64,000 nt of DNA, from NCBI GenBank assembly GCA_002835675.1, contig PIZR01000003.1:248001-312000 (forward strand), read 5' to 3'. This document shows, piece after piece, positions 46,933 to 56,629 of this stretch (position 1 is the stretch's first letter; each line of letters starts with the position of its first letter). This stretch comes from Bacillus sp. BA3. GTDB lineage: Bacteria > Bacillota > Bacilli > Bacillales > DSM-1321. A model generated the notes under the pieces. That model worked only from the letters and a program-made list of their open reading frames with translations. It was not told the DNA's origin and made no database searches. The translations under genes and the position numbers were made by a program.

Positions 46933-48492
46933 TCATCGGCCAACTGTACCCATTCCGTTTATGATTTTATCGAGCATTTCATCCATCATCGTCATCATTC
47001 TTGCGGATGCGTTGTATGCCTGCTGGAATTTGATCATGTCAGTCATTTCTTCATCAAGGGATACGGAACTGACAGACTCCCTATTTTGATTGACAGAGGC
47101 AGCAAGCACGACAGAGTTGGAAAGGTTCTTTTGGGCGCTTTGGGAATCCACACCAAGCTTTCCGATGATACCGGAATAATAGGTGTCGAAGCTTCCCGTC
47201 AATTCGTCGGAGTTATGGTCTTTAGTCGAGTACTCACTGAACGCCTTCTTTTTAAGGTCAGCCAGGAGTTTGGCGTTTTCATTATCACCGGATGCCCCTC
47301 CACTTTTACCGCCTGCGGCAATTTTTGTGGGATCCTTAACGATTTCACCATTCACCTTGATGCTTTGGGCGGCACTCTTACCCGGTTCGAGTTCAAAGAA
47401 GTTCAATGTGGAAGTGCTGTCATCACCCAGGGCATAGCCTTGTTTATGGATGGCATTGAATTCATTCACGAAAGCAGCCGTCATATTATCGAGCTTTTTC
47501 AGCATATCAGGATAAGCGCCGGCGATCGTGCCATCAGCCTTCTTATATCCAAAGCTTTTGATCAGACCGGATAGTTCTCCCGAGAAATTGTAATCCGTCA
47601 ATGTTTTCGAACCAAACTTTAATCCATCCACCATACCTGTCGTTTTATCATGGCTAACTTCAACTTTCGAAGTTCCCGCCATCCCGGTTTGGTTAACACT
47701 GACTAGATTGATGGGCGGCACAAAAGACGAACCGTCATCTTGCATCAATTCGATATTGTATAGCCCTGTGGCCACATCGCTTGCTCTGCCGTAATCCGTC
47801 GGAATGACATTGCTCACTTTAATGCTGACAAGCTGTGAGAGATTGTCTACGAGTACATCACGTTTATCGTAAAGGTCATTGGGAATATAACCATGAGGCT
47901 CCACTTTGCTGATCTGTTGGTTTAGCTGGTCAATACTGCTGATGAGCGTATTGATTTCGTTCGCTTTGACGTTTATCTGATTGCCGATATCCGTTTGAAC
48001 GTTCGTAAGCGAGTTGTAATAGTAATTTAGGGTATCCGCGACCATGACGCCCGTCGAGGCAACGACCTCACGCGCCCCGGAGTTTTCCGTATTCGCCGTC
48101 AGCCCCTGCAGCGAGTTCCAGAACTTCTCCATCGTGGCGGCTAATCCGCTGTCGGTCGGCTCGTTCATGACGCCTTCCATTTTCGTCAAGGATTCGCTCA
48201 TGGCCCCGTAATAACCGATTTTATTACTTTGTGTCCTGTATTGTGCGTCCAGGAAACTGTCCCGGATCCGCTGAACCGTTTCAGCTGCCACCCCTGTCCC
48301 GATTTGGCCGGCAACGCGCGGGCTGTTCAAACCGACAGTAGGAAAGCCCGACGTCTGGACCAGATTGACCCGCTGTCTTGAATATCCTAATGTATTAGCA
48401 TTGGCCACGTTATTTCCTGTTGTATACAATGCCCCTTGAGAGGTGGATAATCCGCGTTTGGCAGTCTCAAGACCCATAAAGGTTGAAATCAT
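46933..48492 (-). CDS. flgK: Hook-filament junction protein FlgK
   Basis: Hook-associated protein 1, 519 residues. STFMGLETAKRGLSTSQGALYTTGNNVANANTLGYSRQ is the conserved N-terminus and VSLDEEMTDMIKFQQAYNASARMMTMMDEMLDKIINGMG the C-terminus. Standard length and position after flgN. Confidence 0.96.
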   Translation of the reverse strand: MISTFMGLETAKRGLSTSQGALYTTGNNVANANTLGYSRQRVNLVQTSGFPTVGLNSPRVAGQIGTGVAAETVQRIRDSFLDAQYRTQSNKIGYYGAMSESLTKMEGVMNEPTDSGLAATMEKFWNSLQGLTANTENSGAREVVASTGVMVADTLNYYYNSLTNVQTDIGNQINVKANEINTLISSIDQLNQQISKVEPHGYIPNDLYDKRDVLVDNLSQLVSIKVSNVIPTDYGRASDVATGLYNIELMQDDGSSFVPPINLVSVNQTGMAGTSKVEVSHDKTTGMVDGLKFGSKTLTDYNFSGELSGLIKSFGYKKADGTIAGAYPDMLKKLDNMTAAFVNEFNAIHKQGYALGDDSTSTLNFFELEPGKSAAQSIKVNGEIVKDPTKIAAGGKSGGASGDNENAKLLADLKKKAFSEYSTKDHNSDELTGSFDTYYSGIIGKLGVDSQSAQKNLSNSVVLAASVNQNRESVSSVSLDEEMTDMIKFQQAYNASARMMTMMDEMLDKIINGMGTVGR

Positions 48493-48522
48493 TTGCTCGC
48501 ACCTCCATCTTTTTTCTGCTTA

Positions 48523-49011
48523 TTAAGCTTTGGAATCAAACATTCCCATGCCGATTTTGGCCGTTTTCTTAACCGAATCCCCGTAATTCAGGTTCTGGTG
48601 CTGCGGCCTCAGCATATCCAATGAGACATTGATGAATTGAAGGGACTGATAGATCAATTGCTGATTTAAACTGTTTCGCTCCTTCAGCGTTGTCACCTCA
48701 TCAATCAATTCCGCTTTTAGCCTTTCAAGGATTTCCGTTTCTTCAGGTCCTGTCAATTCCGTTACGGTATGGATGGAGGCAGGCTGTCCCGCCGTTCCAT
48801 TGGCTGCAAGAAATTCCTCGACTGCCCTTTCTCTTTCCTTATCCGTTTGACTGATCGCTTTAATATGCTTTTGTTCCGAAATTAGCAGGGCAGTGATTGC
48901 CTCTGTATCATTTGCTTTCAAAATGGGCGTTTTTCTTATCGCTAATTGATTGAAGCTTTTATGAAGCTTGATCAATTTTTCAAGCGATCCGATGATGTTC
49001 CGTGTAGACAT
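48523..49011 (-). CDS. flgN: FlgN-type export chaperone YvyG
   Basis: A helical, 162-residue protein in the yvyG position, chaperone for FlgK and FlgL. Coiled segments (LERLKAELIDEVTTLKERNSLNQQLI) fit FlgN. It lies 76 nt after flgM and 30 nt before flgK. Confidence 0.85.
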   Translation of the reverse strand: MSTRNIIGSLEKLIKLHKSFNQLAIRKTPILKANDTEAITALLISEQKHIKAISQTDKERERAVEEFLAANGTAGQPASIHTVTELTGPEETEILERLKAELIDEVTTLKERNSLNQQLIYQSLQFINVSLDMLRPQHQNLNYGDSVKKTAKIGMGMFDSKA

Positions 49012-49087
49012 TTTGCTGCCTCCTCACTCATAAATGAAGGACGGAAAATGGCTCCGTCCACTTCATTCAATCTTTTTAATTGAGTAT

Positions 49088-49351
49088 TCACTTTCGGTAA
49101 AAATCGATGAGACCCTTAGCCGTTGCTTGTGCATTCAATTTATAATTTCCTTTTTCAACTTGGATTTTCAGTTCATCCACTCTTGCTTGTCTTGCAGCAA
49201 GAATTGGTGATGATTGCTGCATTTCTTTTGCCGCTAAAGAAATTTCAACTTTATCCGAGGATTTGACCTTGGATTCTTTGATATTCCCCGTTTTATTGGC
49301 TTGAAGATTATAAGGGTTAACACCTGTCATACCGACGTTATTGATTTTCAT
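49088..49351 (-). CDS. flgM: Anti-sigma-D factor FlgM
   Basis: An 87-residue inhibitor of sigma-D. MKINNVGMTGVNPYNLQ and the C-terminal VDELKIQVEKGNYKLNAQATAKGLIDF helix that binds sigma are recognisable. It has its own sigma-D promoter upstream (49452-49477), giving the usual feedback, and AGGAGAGG before the ATG. Confidence 0.93.
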   Translation of the reverse strand: MKINNVGMTGVNPYNLQANKTGNIKESKVKSSDKVEISLAAKEMQQSSPILAARQARVDELKIQVEKGNYKLNAQATAKGLIDFYRK

Positions 49352-49451
49352 ATTCCAGATCCTCTCCTTCGGTCGATTTTATAAATCCCATAATGTTTCG
49401 ATTCCTTAACACATGAAATGGCTCTGGACTGTGTTATTCTCCCTATCGTTA

Positions 49452-49477
49452 TTATCGACAAGGAATGGATTTCTTTA
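49452..49477 (-). promoter_or_regulatory. Sigma-D promoter of flgM operon
   Basis: TAAA, 14 nt, GTCGATAA on the minus strand; one mismatch in the -10 to GCCGATAA. About 100 bases before flgM. Confidence 0.75.
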
Positions 49478-49570
49478 ATTGTTTCTTGTAATCTTTCCTT
49501 CGACACCCATTGTCGAATCTTGTTCTCAATATCGAATATTTTAACAAATACTGCATCATGTTTCCATGAT

Positions 49571-49990
49571 TTATCCTTTTTGATCATCCTTCATGTAGTA
49601 CGTATTTTTTTTATCATTTCCTTGAATTTCAGTCAGGCGCTTTTCCTCATATTCAAATGCCTGCAAATCCGTAACGAGTGAATCGCTGCATTTGCCGCAT
49701 AGCCTTCCACTCTTGATGTTAGCTCCACACTTTTCACATGGAATTCCTAGATTGGGAAACTGCGAAATTCTCAGCTTTCCTGTTCTCACAAATTTAATAA
49801 TTAACGTATCTTCTACGCCGGTTTCCTTAACCACCTGCATCATGGACGCCGTTCTATTTATTTTCTTGCGAATATATGCATACACTTTATCATATTGGTC
49901 TTCTTCTTCTTTATAACAGGCATCGCATACATCACGGAATTTAGTCATGACGAATAACGAATTACAGCTTGGACAGTTGAATACTTCCAT
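49571..49990 (-). CDS. yvyF: Flagellar-operon protein YvyF
   Basis: A 139-residue protein with paired cysteines, CPSCNSLFVMTKFRDVCDAC near the start and CEKCGANIKSGRLCGKC near the end, two zinc ribbons around a helical MarR-like or HTH segment. I placed the start at MEVFNCPSC (49990), which gives the B. subtilis length; upstream frame to 50092 is in the gap after comFC. Related to TIGR03826-type flagellar proteins; possible regulator of flgM expression. Confidence 0.85.
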   Translation of the reverse strand: MEVFNCPSCNSLFVMTKFRDVCDACYKEEEDQYDKVYAYIRKKINRTASMMQVVKETGVEDTLIIKFVRTGKLRISQFPNLGIPCEKCGANIKSGRLCGKCSDSLVTDLQAFEYEEKRLTEIQGNDKKNTYYMKDDQKG

Positions 49991-50088
49991 CGAGGACCCT
50001 CCTTCACCATCACAGCGATATTCTTCAGTACTGTATATATCGAATAATACCTGCGATACTTTAGGATGTTTTATTAAAATAAGCTTTT

Positions 50089-50781
50089 TCACCTAGCCAG
50101 GGTGATGGATGATACTTCTTTGGCCCCAGCCGTTATCAATGCCTTTGCTGCATGCCTGAGAGTTGTGCCTGTCGTGTAAATGTCATCGATGATCAAAATT
50201 GATTTATGCTCCAGCAAATCTAACTGCATGACCTGAAAAACCTGCGGTAATGATATTCTCTCTTGACGTGATTTTTTTGATTGTTTTTCCGTATGGATTC
50301 TTGTCAAGATCTCGACCGTATGAATTCCAAGAAGGTCTGCCAAGGCCTGTACCTGGTTGAATCCACGTTCCGTAAGCCGTTCATGACTAAGCGGGATGAC
50401 CGTTACCAGGTCAAACTCCATGTCCTTTAACCTTTCTTTCAAAAAAGGGACGAAAACCTCAGCTAATGCATAATCCCCACGGTACTTATATTTAGCAATA
50501 ATATCTTTTAAGTATTCATTATAATGAAATAGCGATATGTTCTTCGACAAATAGCCGCTCCATTCCTTATTCCTTTCCCATCTTGAACAATCCAGACAGA
50601 GGTCACCGGTAATATGAACCCCACCAAGCTCCCTTGAACACATTGTACATGTTTCTCCGGTAATCCTATTAAGCTTCCCCTCACATCTTGCGCAGATTGC
50701 TCTTGCCTCGGCCTGCTTAAGCAAGCTCCTCCATGTCAATGCCTGCTTCATTCCTTCATCACAAACAAGACATCTATTCAT
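50089..50781 (-). CDS. comFC: Competence/amidophosphoribosyltransferase-like protein ComFC
   Basis: A 230-residue protein with N-terminal zinc-binding cysteine pairs (CLVCDE, CARCEG, CTMCSREL, CLDC) and a C-terminal phosphoribosyltransferase-fold (ILIIDDIYTTGTTLRHAAKAL, the PRPP loop). Needed for DNA uptake in transformation, probably with ComFA. The start overlaps comFA by 8 nt. comFB, which separates the two in B. subtilis, is missing. Confidence 0.92.
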   Translation of the reverse strand: MNRCLVCDEGMKQALTWRSLLKQAEARAICARCEGKLNRITGETCTMCSRELGGVHITGDLCLDCSRWERNKEWSGYLSKNISLFHYNEYLKDIIAKYKYRGDYALAEVFVPFLKERLKDMEFDLVTVIPLSHERLTERGFNQVQALADLLGIHTVEILTRIHTEKQSKKSRQERISLPQVFQVMQLDLLEHKSILIIDDIYTTGTTLRHAAKALITAGAKEVSSITLAR

Positions 50782-52174
50782 AGAGCAGCCCCCTTATCTT
50801 GGCATCTTTATTCATCATTTGAATATGGTGAACCGCCTCGACCATCGCTTTACTTTTACCGTAATGAAAAAAGGTGATCGTCCCTGCAGGATTAGCAAAA
50901 CTCCTCCCTACCCTTCCAGCAATCTGAACGAGAGCACTATCAGAAAACACTTCATGTTCAGCACCGATCACGGCTACCTCCAACCGCTCAATAGTCACGC
51001 CGCGTTCCAGTATGGTCGTGGTCAGTAATCCTGGAACCAAGCCATTCCTTAATGCCATTACTATTTCCTTTCGATCAGGGTGCCGGGAGTGGACAATCGA
51101 TAATTTTTGGGACAGCATTTGAAACAGCGGAATGACCTGCTCCATCACTTCAATGCTTGGAAAAAACAAGAGGAAGGGGATGTTCTGCTCAAGGCGTTCC
51201 CTTACCCATCCGATGATTGCTGGGGGAATCTTTTTTTGAAGAAATATTTTTTGCCAATTGCCGCTCCACTTCATTTCAGGGACAGGGATTGGCTGACGAT
51301 GATAACGGGCCGGTATTATGACGGCTTTCAATTTGCCGCTGCGGTATAGCCGCTGCATCCGTTTCGAAGGTGTGGCGGTCAAGTAGATGGTTGCCGCAGA
51401 AACCTTTTTTGATTTATTGACCGCATAATGCAGCGAATCATCAATTGAGTAGGGAAACGCATCGACTTCATCAACGATGATGACATCGAAAGCTTCAATA
51501 AAACGGAAAAGCTGATGTGTCGTGGAAACGGTTAGTGGCGAAAATCCATGTCGACCGCCACTGCCGGCATAGAGGGTCGCGACCTCAATGGCAGGAAAGG
51601 CTTTTTTTAACCTAGGGGATAGTTCGAGAACGACATCGGTTCGGGGTGTTGCCAAACAAATCCGTTTCCCGGCATGCAATGCTGCCTCAATCGCCGGGAA
51701 TAGGACCTCCGTCTTTCCTGCCCCGCATACAGCCCATACCAGGAGTTCACCTTTTCCGTTTACAGCTTCAACGACAAGGTCGGAGGCAGTTTGTTGACCT
51801 TCCGATAAAGTGCCTTCCCACCTCATCACTATGTCAGGAATCTTAAACTGAATGCCGGGTCCGGTCCACCTAAATAGCTTTGCACATTCACTGACCCGTC
51901 CCATCATGATGCATGAGCGGCAGTAAGTGCAATCTTGATCGCAAATCTTGCAAGGGAATGTATAAAACAAAGTTTGATCTTTGTTACCGCAGCGTACACA
52001 GTGATAACTGCCGTTACCGTATTGCACGCCGCAAGTTTCTGAGACATACCCATTCTTGAGGTGCTCTGCGAGGAGTTCTTGAGAGAAGGGGATTTCGAAT
52101 GCCAAAAGATGTTTTCCGGTGAGGTGGTTCTGAAGTTCCGGGGAATATGGCGGGGAAATGCTCATTTTTTCCAA
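50774..52174 (-). CDS. comFA: Competence helicase ComFA
   Basis: A 466-residue superfamily 2 DNA translocase thought to pull single-stranded DNA through ComEC. Order: N-terminal four-cysteine zinc finger (YHCVRCGNK...CKICDQDCTYC), Walker A WAVCGAGKTEVLF, VDEVDAFPY as the DEAD-like box, YLTATPSK as motif III, and QIAGRVGRS as motif VI. The start is TTG 52174 with AAGGAGG 7 nt upstream. I could not see clear ComK boxes. Confidence 0.93.
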   Translation of the reverse strand: MEKMSISPPYSPELQNHLTGKHLLAFEIPFSQELLAEHLKNGYVSETCGVQYGNGSYHCVRCGNKDQTLFYTFPCKICDQDCTYCRSCIMMGRVSECAKLFRWTGPGIQFKIPDIVMRWEGTLSEGQQTASDLVVEAVNGKGELLVWAVCGAGKTEVLFPAIEAALHAGKRICLATPRTDVVLELSPRLKKAFPAIEVATLYAGSGGRHGFSPLTVSTTHQLFRFIEAFDVIIVDEVDAFPYSIDDSLHYAVNKSKKVSAATIYLTATPSKRMQRLYRSGKLKAVIIPARYHRQPIPVPEMKWSGNWQKIFLQKKIPPAIIGWVRERLEQNIPFLLFFPSIEVMEQVIPLFQMLSQKLSIVHSRHPDRKEIVMALRNGLVPGLLTTTILERGVTIERLEVAVIGAEHEVFSDSALVQIAGRVGRSFANPAGTITFFHYGKSKAMVEAVHHIQMMNKDAKIRGLLYE

Positions 52175-52251
52175 ACTGCAACCTCCTTTTCTTGATATAT
52201 CACGCTCCTCCTTATCATTCGCTTTTTACTCCCGAATTCCCTTTTGCTTCA

Positions 52252-52282
52252 TAAAAAAACACCTTCCACTTAGGAAAGGCGT
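52252..52282 (-). terminator. degV terminator
   Basis: ACGCCTTTCC and GGAAGGTGT arms and seven T's on the minus strand, 9 bases beyond the degV stop. Confidence 0.8.
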
Positions 52283-52290
52283 TAAATAGC

Positions 52291-53133
52291 TTAAATTTTA
52301 TACCAGCCCATCCCCATCGAGCCTTCGCCCAGATGCGTTCCGATTACTGGACCGAAGTAGCTGATGTCGAGCTCGACATTCGGGAACCGGGCTTCAAGTT
52401 CTTCTTTCCAGTCTTTAGCTTCACTTTCCCGTTTTGCATGAATGATGACAGCTTTATATTTCTCGCCGCTCGCCGCGTCTTCTCCAAGCAAATCGGCAAT
52501 CCGTTTCATCGCTTTTTTTCTTGTACGGATTTTTTCGAATGGGACGATGACCTTATCAACAAAATGGAGAACCGGCTTCACTTGAAGCAAACTGCCAATC
52601 AATGCTTGGGCACTGCTTAAGCGTCCCCCGCGCTGCAGATGGGAAAGGTCATCTGCCATGAAGTATGCCCTGACCGATGGCTTCATCTCTTCAAGCCTGG
52701 CCATGATTTCTTCTGCACTTTTACCATCAAGTGCCATCTTTGCCGCCTCGATCACATAAAACCCCTGTACCATGCAGCTGATCTCCGAATCAAAGGCATG
52801 AACCTTAATTCCATCGACCATTTCACCCGCCGATACCGCTCCTTGAAACGTTCCGCTGATGCCGCTCGATAAATGAATGGAAATAACATCATCATAGTCT
52901 TTTTGCAGCTCCTCGAACTTCTCGACAAACTTCCCTATTGGAGGCTGTGAAGTGGTTGGCAATTTCTCCTGCCTCTTTACTTCCTCATAAAACTCATCCG
53001 CAGTGATATCAACTTCCTCCCGGTAAGCTTCATTGGAAAAAATGACATTAAGCGGCATCATATGTATATGTAAACGATCACGTATTTCCTCAGGTATATA
53101 TGCAGTGCTATCTGTTACGACTGCGGTTTTCAT
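52291..53133 (-). CDS. degV: DegV-family fatty-acid-binding protein
   Basis: A 280-residue FakB-like protein that presents fatty acids to a kinase. KTAVVTDSTAYIPEEIRDRLHIHMMPLNVIF and the TTSQPPIGKF and HLSSGISGTFQGA loops are the ligand-binding features. In B. subtilis yviA/degV lies beside degU. FakA is not in the window. Own terminator follows. Confidence 0.93.
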   Translation of the reverse strand: MKTAVVTDSTAYIPEEIRDRLHIHMMPLNVIFSNEAYREEVDITADEFYEEVKRQEKLPTTSQPPIGKFVEKFEELQKDYDDVISIHLSSGISGTFQGAVSAGEMVDGIKVHAFDSEISCMVQGFYVIEAAKMALDGKSAEEIMARLEEMKPSVRAYFMADDLSHLQRGGRLSSAQALIGSLLQVKPVLHFVDKVIVPFEKIRTRKKAMKRIADLLGEDAASGEKYKAVIIHAKRESEAKDWKEELEARFPNVELDISYFGPVIGTHLGEGSMGMGWYKI

Positions 53134-53260
53134 AATAGTACCATCCTTATAAAAATTTACTTCATATCATACTCACCATTCTATCTGAAAATGCCTTTTT
53201 TTGCATTAAATTGCTTTCTCCATTACCAAAAATATGAATCCAGTTAGTCATCCTTCCTAC

Positions 53261-53309
53261 AAAAAAAATCCAGCCCTTCAGCACGCATTGCGGAATCTGA
53301 AGAGCCGGA
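53261..53309 (-). terminator. degU terminator
   Basis: CCGGCTCTTCAG and CTGAAGGGCTGG arms with eight T's on the minus strand. Confidence 0.8.
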
Positions 53310-53326
53310 CTTATCGATCGTTTTAA

Positions 53327-54010
53327 TTACTTCACTTCTACCCAGCCGTTTTTGATAGCTAGGACAACCGCTTGTGTACGGTCATTCACATTCATCTTCT
53401 GAAGAATGTTACTTACATGGTTCTTGACTGTTTTTTCACTGATATAAAGAGTTTCACCGATGGCACGGTTGCTTTTACCATCCGCTAAAAGTTGGAGCAC
53501 TTCACATTCGCGTCGAGTCAATAGGTGAAGCGGCCTCCTGATTTCTATTGTATGTACGGAATCACGATCAGCACCCTCTTCAGCTGCCAATCGGCGATAT
53601 TCCTTAACCAAGTTATGGGTCACCTTCGGATGAAGGTATGATCCGCCTTCAGCTACAACTCGCACAGCATCAATCAACGCATCCGCGTCCATTTCTTTCA
53701 ACAGATAGCCTTGTGCTCCTGTTTTCAATGCGTGCTGTACGTAGTTTTCATCATCATGAATGGAAAGGATGATGACTTTTGTTTCAGGGTAACGGTTCAC
53801 GAGCATTTTTGTCGCTTCTACCCCATTCATGTTCGGCATGTTGATATCCATGATAACAACATCAGGTTTATGTGTTTCAACGAGATCCATAGCTTCGCTT
53901 CCGTCATCACCCTCGGCAACAACATCAAAGGATGATTCAAAATCTAATATGCGCTTTACGCCTTCACGGAAAAGCTGATGGTCATCGATAATGATGATAC
54001 TAGTCTTCAA
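53327..54010 (-). CDS. degU: Response regulator DegU
   Basis: A 227-residue NarL/FixJ regulator of degradative enzymes, motility, competence and biofilm. Receiver: acidic pair in [10 protein letters not shown], phosphoacceptor Asp55 in VVIMDINMP, Lys in [12 protein letters not shown]-terminal LuxR-type helix-turn-helix: [35 protein letters not shown]. It follows degS by about 47 nt and is likely co-transcribed. Confidence 0.97.
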   Translation of the reverse strand: MKTSIIIIDDHQLFREGVKRILDFESSFDVVAEGDDGSEAMDLVETHKPDVVIMDINMPNMNGVEATKMLVNRYPETKVIILSIHDDENYVQHALKTGAQGYLLKEMDADALIDAVRVVAEGGSYLHPKVTHNLVKEYRRLAAEEGADRDSVHTIEIRRPLHLLTRRECEVLQLLADGKSNRAIGETLYISEKTVKNHVSNILQKMNVNDRTQAVVLAIKNGWVEVK

Positions 54011-54057
54011 CGGCTTCTTCCTCCTAGTTTCTATTTAAAAAGTCTATTCTCTATCGT

Positions 54058-55200
54058 TTATATATGGTAGGGAATTTGTATAAATACTAAAGTGCCTGCC
54101 CCTGGTTGTGAATCTATCGTCATTTCACCTTCCAGCAGCTCGACTCTTTCTCTCATTCCTACCAAGCCAAATGAACCTTCTTTTTGAATCGAAGAGTCAA
54201 ACCCCTTTCCATCATCCTTGACGACAACGGTCACCATCTCCTTGGAAATGGACAGTTTAACTTGAATCTGTTTTGGGTCCGCATGCTTCAATGAATTTTG
54301 TACTGCCTCTTGAACCAGCCTGAATAAAGCGACCTCCATATCGGAAGGAAGCCTTTTGACCTGCCCAAGATTGACGAAATTAAGATTCACGCCATTATTA
54401 TAGTCTTCGGTCGTTTGCAGGTACTTTCTGAGGGTAGGAACTAGTCCTAAATCATCAAGCGCCATAGGACGAAGGTCATAGATGATTCTGCGCACTTCAT
54501 ATAAAGCATTCCTTACCATGACCTTTAAACTGCGGATTTCAACTAACGCTTCATCAGGGCCTCTCTCCCGTTGCACTCGTTCTATCAGATCTGAGCGCAT
54601 CATGACGTTTGCCAGCATTTGCGCCGGCCCATCATGAATTTCACGTGAGAGCTTTTTACGTTCCTGCTCCTGGGCTTCGATTATTTTCAGGCCGAAGTCC
54701 TGTTTGCGTTTCGCTTCTTGAAGTGCTTCCCCGACAAATTTAAGATCCTGTGTCAAATAGTTCTGTACTACCGATATTTGCGAGACGAGATGCACCGCTT
54801 TATCGATTGTCTGCTGTAAACCCCTTAACCTTAACTCAAGCTCATCCCGGCGATTACGGAGCTCTTTCTCCAATTGCCGGTTAATTTGTAAATCGACTTG
54901 CAGCTTATGTGCCCTTTCATAAGCATCGCGCACCTGTTCTTCAGAAAAATGGTTGAAGTGCATACTGACTTCTGAAAGCCTTTTTCGAGCAAACCTGGCT
55001 TTTGAATCCAGTGCATCGCTGTCGGTTATCACAATGGCAACCCTGATTTTCACATCATCAAGCTCTTTTGATAATGACTCGAAATCCTTTCGGCATTGTT
55101 CGCCGATATCAAAGACTTCGTCCTTACTTTCACTAACAGTGCTCACCATTGTTTCTAAGATCTTGTCCAATGCTTTAGCATCAACCTTTTTTATGGACAT
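54058..55200 (-). CDS. degS: Sensor histidine kinase DegS
   Basis: A cytoplasmic kinase of 380 residues without membrane helices. Long coiled-coil sensor region (about 1-180), then HisKA_3 with the phosphoacceptor in LSREIHDGPAQMLANV, and HATPase (VVVKDDGKGFDSS, GLVGMRERVELLEG). I chose ATG 55200 (MSIKKVD); upstream MVSGGIL codons overlap the ribosome site. It partners degU directly downstream. Confidence 0.96.
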   Translation of the reverse strand: MSIKKVDAKALDKILETMVSTVSESKDEVFDIGEQCRKDFESLSKELDDVKIRVAIVITDSDALDSKARFARKRLSEVSMHFNHFSEEQVRDAYERAHKLQVDLQINRQLEKELRNRRDELELRLRGLQQTIDKAVHLVSQISVVQNYLTQDLKFVGEALQEAKRKQDFGLKIIEAQEQERKKLSREIHDGPAQMLANVMMRSDLIERVQRERGPDEALVEIRSLKVMVRNALYEVRRIIYDLRPMALDDLGLVPTLRKYLQTTEDYNNGVNLNFVNLGQVKRLPSDMEVALFRLVQEAVQNSLKHADPKQIQVKLSISKEMVTVVVKDDGKGFDSSIQKEGSFGLVGMRERVELLEGEMTIDSQPGAGTLVFIQIPYHI

Positions 55201-55815
55201 TAAGATCCCTCCACTTACCAAAAGACTTAAACAATTTATTGTCTTAAAGACTATGTATATGGAAAAAAGTTCTTTTCCTTTTTCATGAATGGTTAAATTT
55301 CAGGAAACTTTTGTATGAAGTAACCTTCATGAACATATTGTACCAAAAAAAGTTTAAAAATACGTTAATTTCCTTTTATGATTTCCATAAAATGTACATA
55401 TTTACTATACATCTCATATTCCCGGCCATTAAGTCTGCCTTTTAAAGGCAGAAAGCCATTTCTATTATCCTAATACAAATTATCCTTTTCAATCAAATGG
55501 GATATTCCGCTCCATTGATTATCATATGAAACAGATGCATTTATTAAATGGCAAAATCCTTGAAAAGAGAGGACACGTTAAGGTAAAGCCAGGATAATGG
55601 CACAGAACCCATGTTTTTCCTACAATGTTATTCTTTTAAGCATATATGACCAGCTAATAACAATAACAGGCAATGAAATTAATTATAACACGTACAGCTT
55701 TATCTTATATTAAAGTTTCTTTACACATGCGGCATGTAAATGAATCGTCATTGCCACTTTTTCCGCAAAGCCTTATAATAAATCAACTAATAGGAAGTAC
55801 GAAGGTGGAATAGTA
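55201..55815. other. Divergent intergenic region degS / yvyE
   Basis: About 600 AT-rich bases, no gene seen. A perfect palindrome with 9-bp arms, TCTGCCTTT and AAAGGCAGA, sits at 55434-55452 without a T-run; it could be an operator. The yvyE promoter is at its right end. I found no convincing degS promoter. Confidence 0.55.
55751..55779 (+). promoter_or_regulatory. Sigma-A promoter of yvyE
   Basis: TTGCCA, 17 nt, TATAAT; 36 bases before the ATG. Confidence 0.7.
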
Positions 55816-56451
55816 ATGCTCACTCAATATTTAACGGTGGCAGGTCGCGGCGAACATGAAATCGTCATTGAAAAATCGCGTTTTATTTCCCACATCGCCC
55901 GGGTTGAAACCGAAGATGCCGCACAGGCATTTATCCAGGAAATCAAGAAAAAGCACAAAGATGCTACACATAATTGTTCAGCCTATATGATCGGGGAACA
56001 AAATCAAATCCAAAAAGCCCTCGACGATGGGGAACCGAGCGGAACGGCAGGCGTCCCTATCCTAGAAGTGCTTAAGAAAAAGGATCTGAAAGACACCGCA
56101 GTTGTGGTCACACGGTATTTTGGCGGCATCAAACTTGGTGCTGGCGGTCTCATTCGCGCTTACAGCAAAGCGACTTCAGAAGGAATAAATTCCACTGGTA
56201 TGGTCATTAGAAAACTAATGCGTATCATTTCGACAACCGTCGACTATACCTGGCTTGGAAAATTGGAAAACGAATTGCGATCTTCCATTTATCAAATAAA
56301 GGAAATTCAGTACCTTGATCAGGTCAATATCCTTGTATATGTCGAGGAAACACAAAAAGAGACATATACCGCTTGGATTACAGAGCTGACAAATGGTCAA
56401 GGCCACATCACTGAGGAAGAAATGCTTTATTTGGAAGAGGAATTCTCCTGA
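55816..56451 (+). CDS. yvyE: YigZ/IMPACT-family protein YvyE
   Basis: A 211-residue protein of the UPF0029/IMPACT family, with the signature DGEPSGTAGVPILEVL and TRYFGGIKLGAGGLIRAYSKA, followed by a C-terminal ferredoxin-like DUF1949 domain. Family members are linked to translation or proline-peptide metabolism; the biochemical role is not settled. It begins the yvyE-tagV-tagO neighbourhood as in B. subtilis. Confidence 0.92.
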   Translation: MLTQYLTVAGRGEHEIVIEKSRFISHIARVETEDAAQAFIQEIKKKHKDATHNCSAYMIGEQNQIQKALDDGEPSGTAGVPILEVLKKKDLKDTAVVVTRYFGGIKLGAGGLIRAYSKATSEGINSTGMVIRKLMRIISTTVDYTWLGKLENELRSSIYQIKEIQYLDQVNILVYVEETQKETYTAWITELTNGQGHITEEEMLYLEEEFS

Positions 56452-56629
56452 TATACTCCTGCATATTTTTCCTTTTTTATGCTGTAATATAATTGAAAAG
56501 AAATATTTATTTTACGAAATTATTAAATCATTGTAAAATTAGGTGTAATAAATGACGAAATATAAACTGCAGGATTCGAAAAATAGCGATATATGTCTGA
56601 TGTTCGTTATTTAAAAGGAGAAGAAAAAG

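Noticed and set aside
49348-49587. 79-codon frame between yvyF and flgM.
   Set aside because: It overlaps the yvyF end and covers the flgM sigma-D promoter; composition is not convincing.
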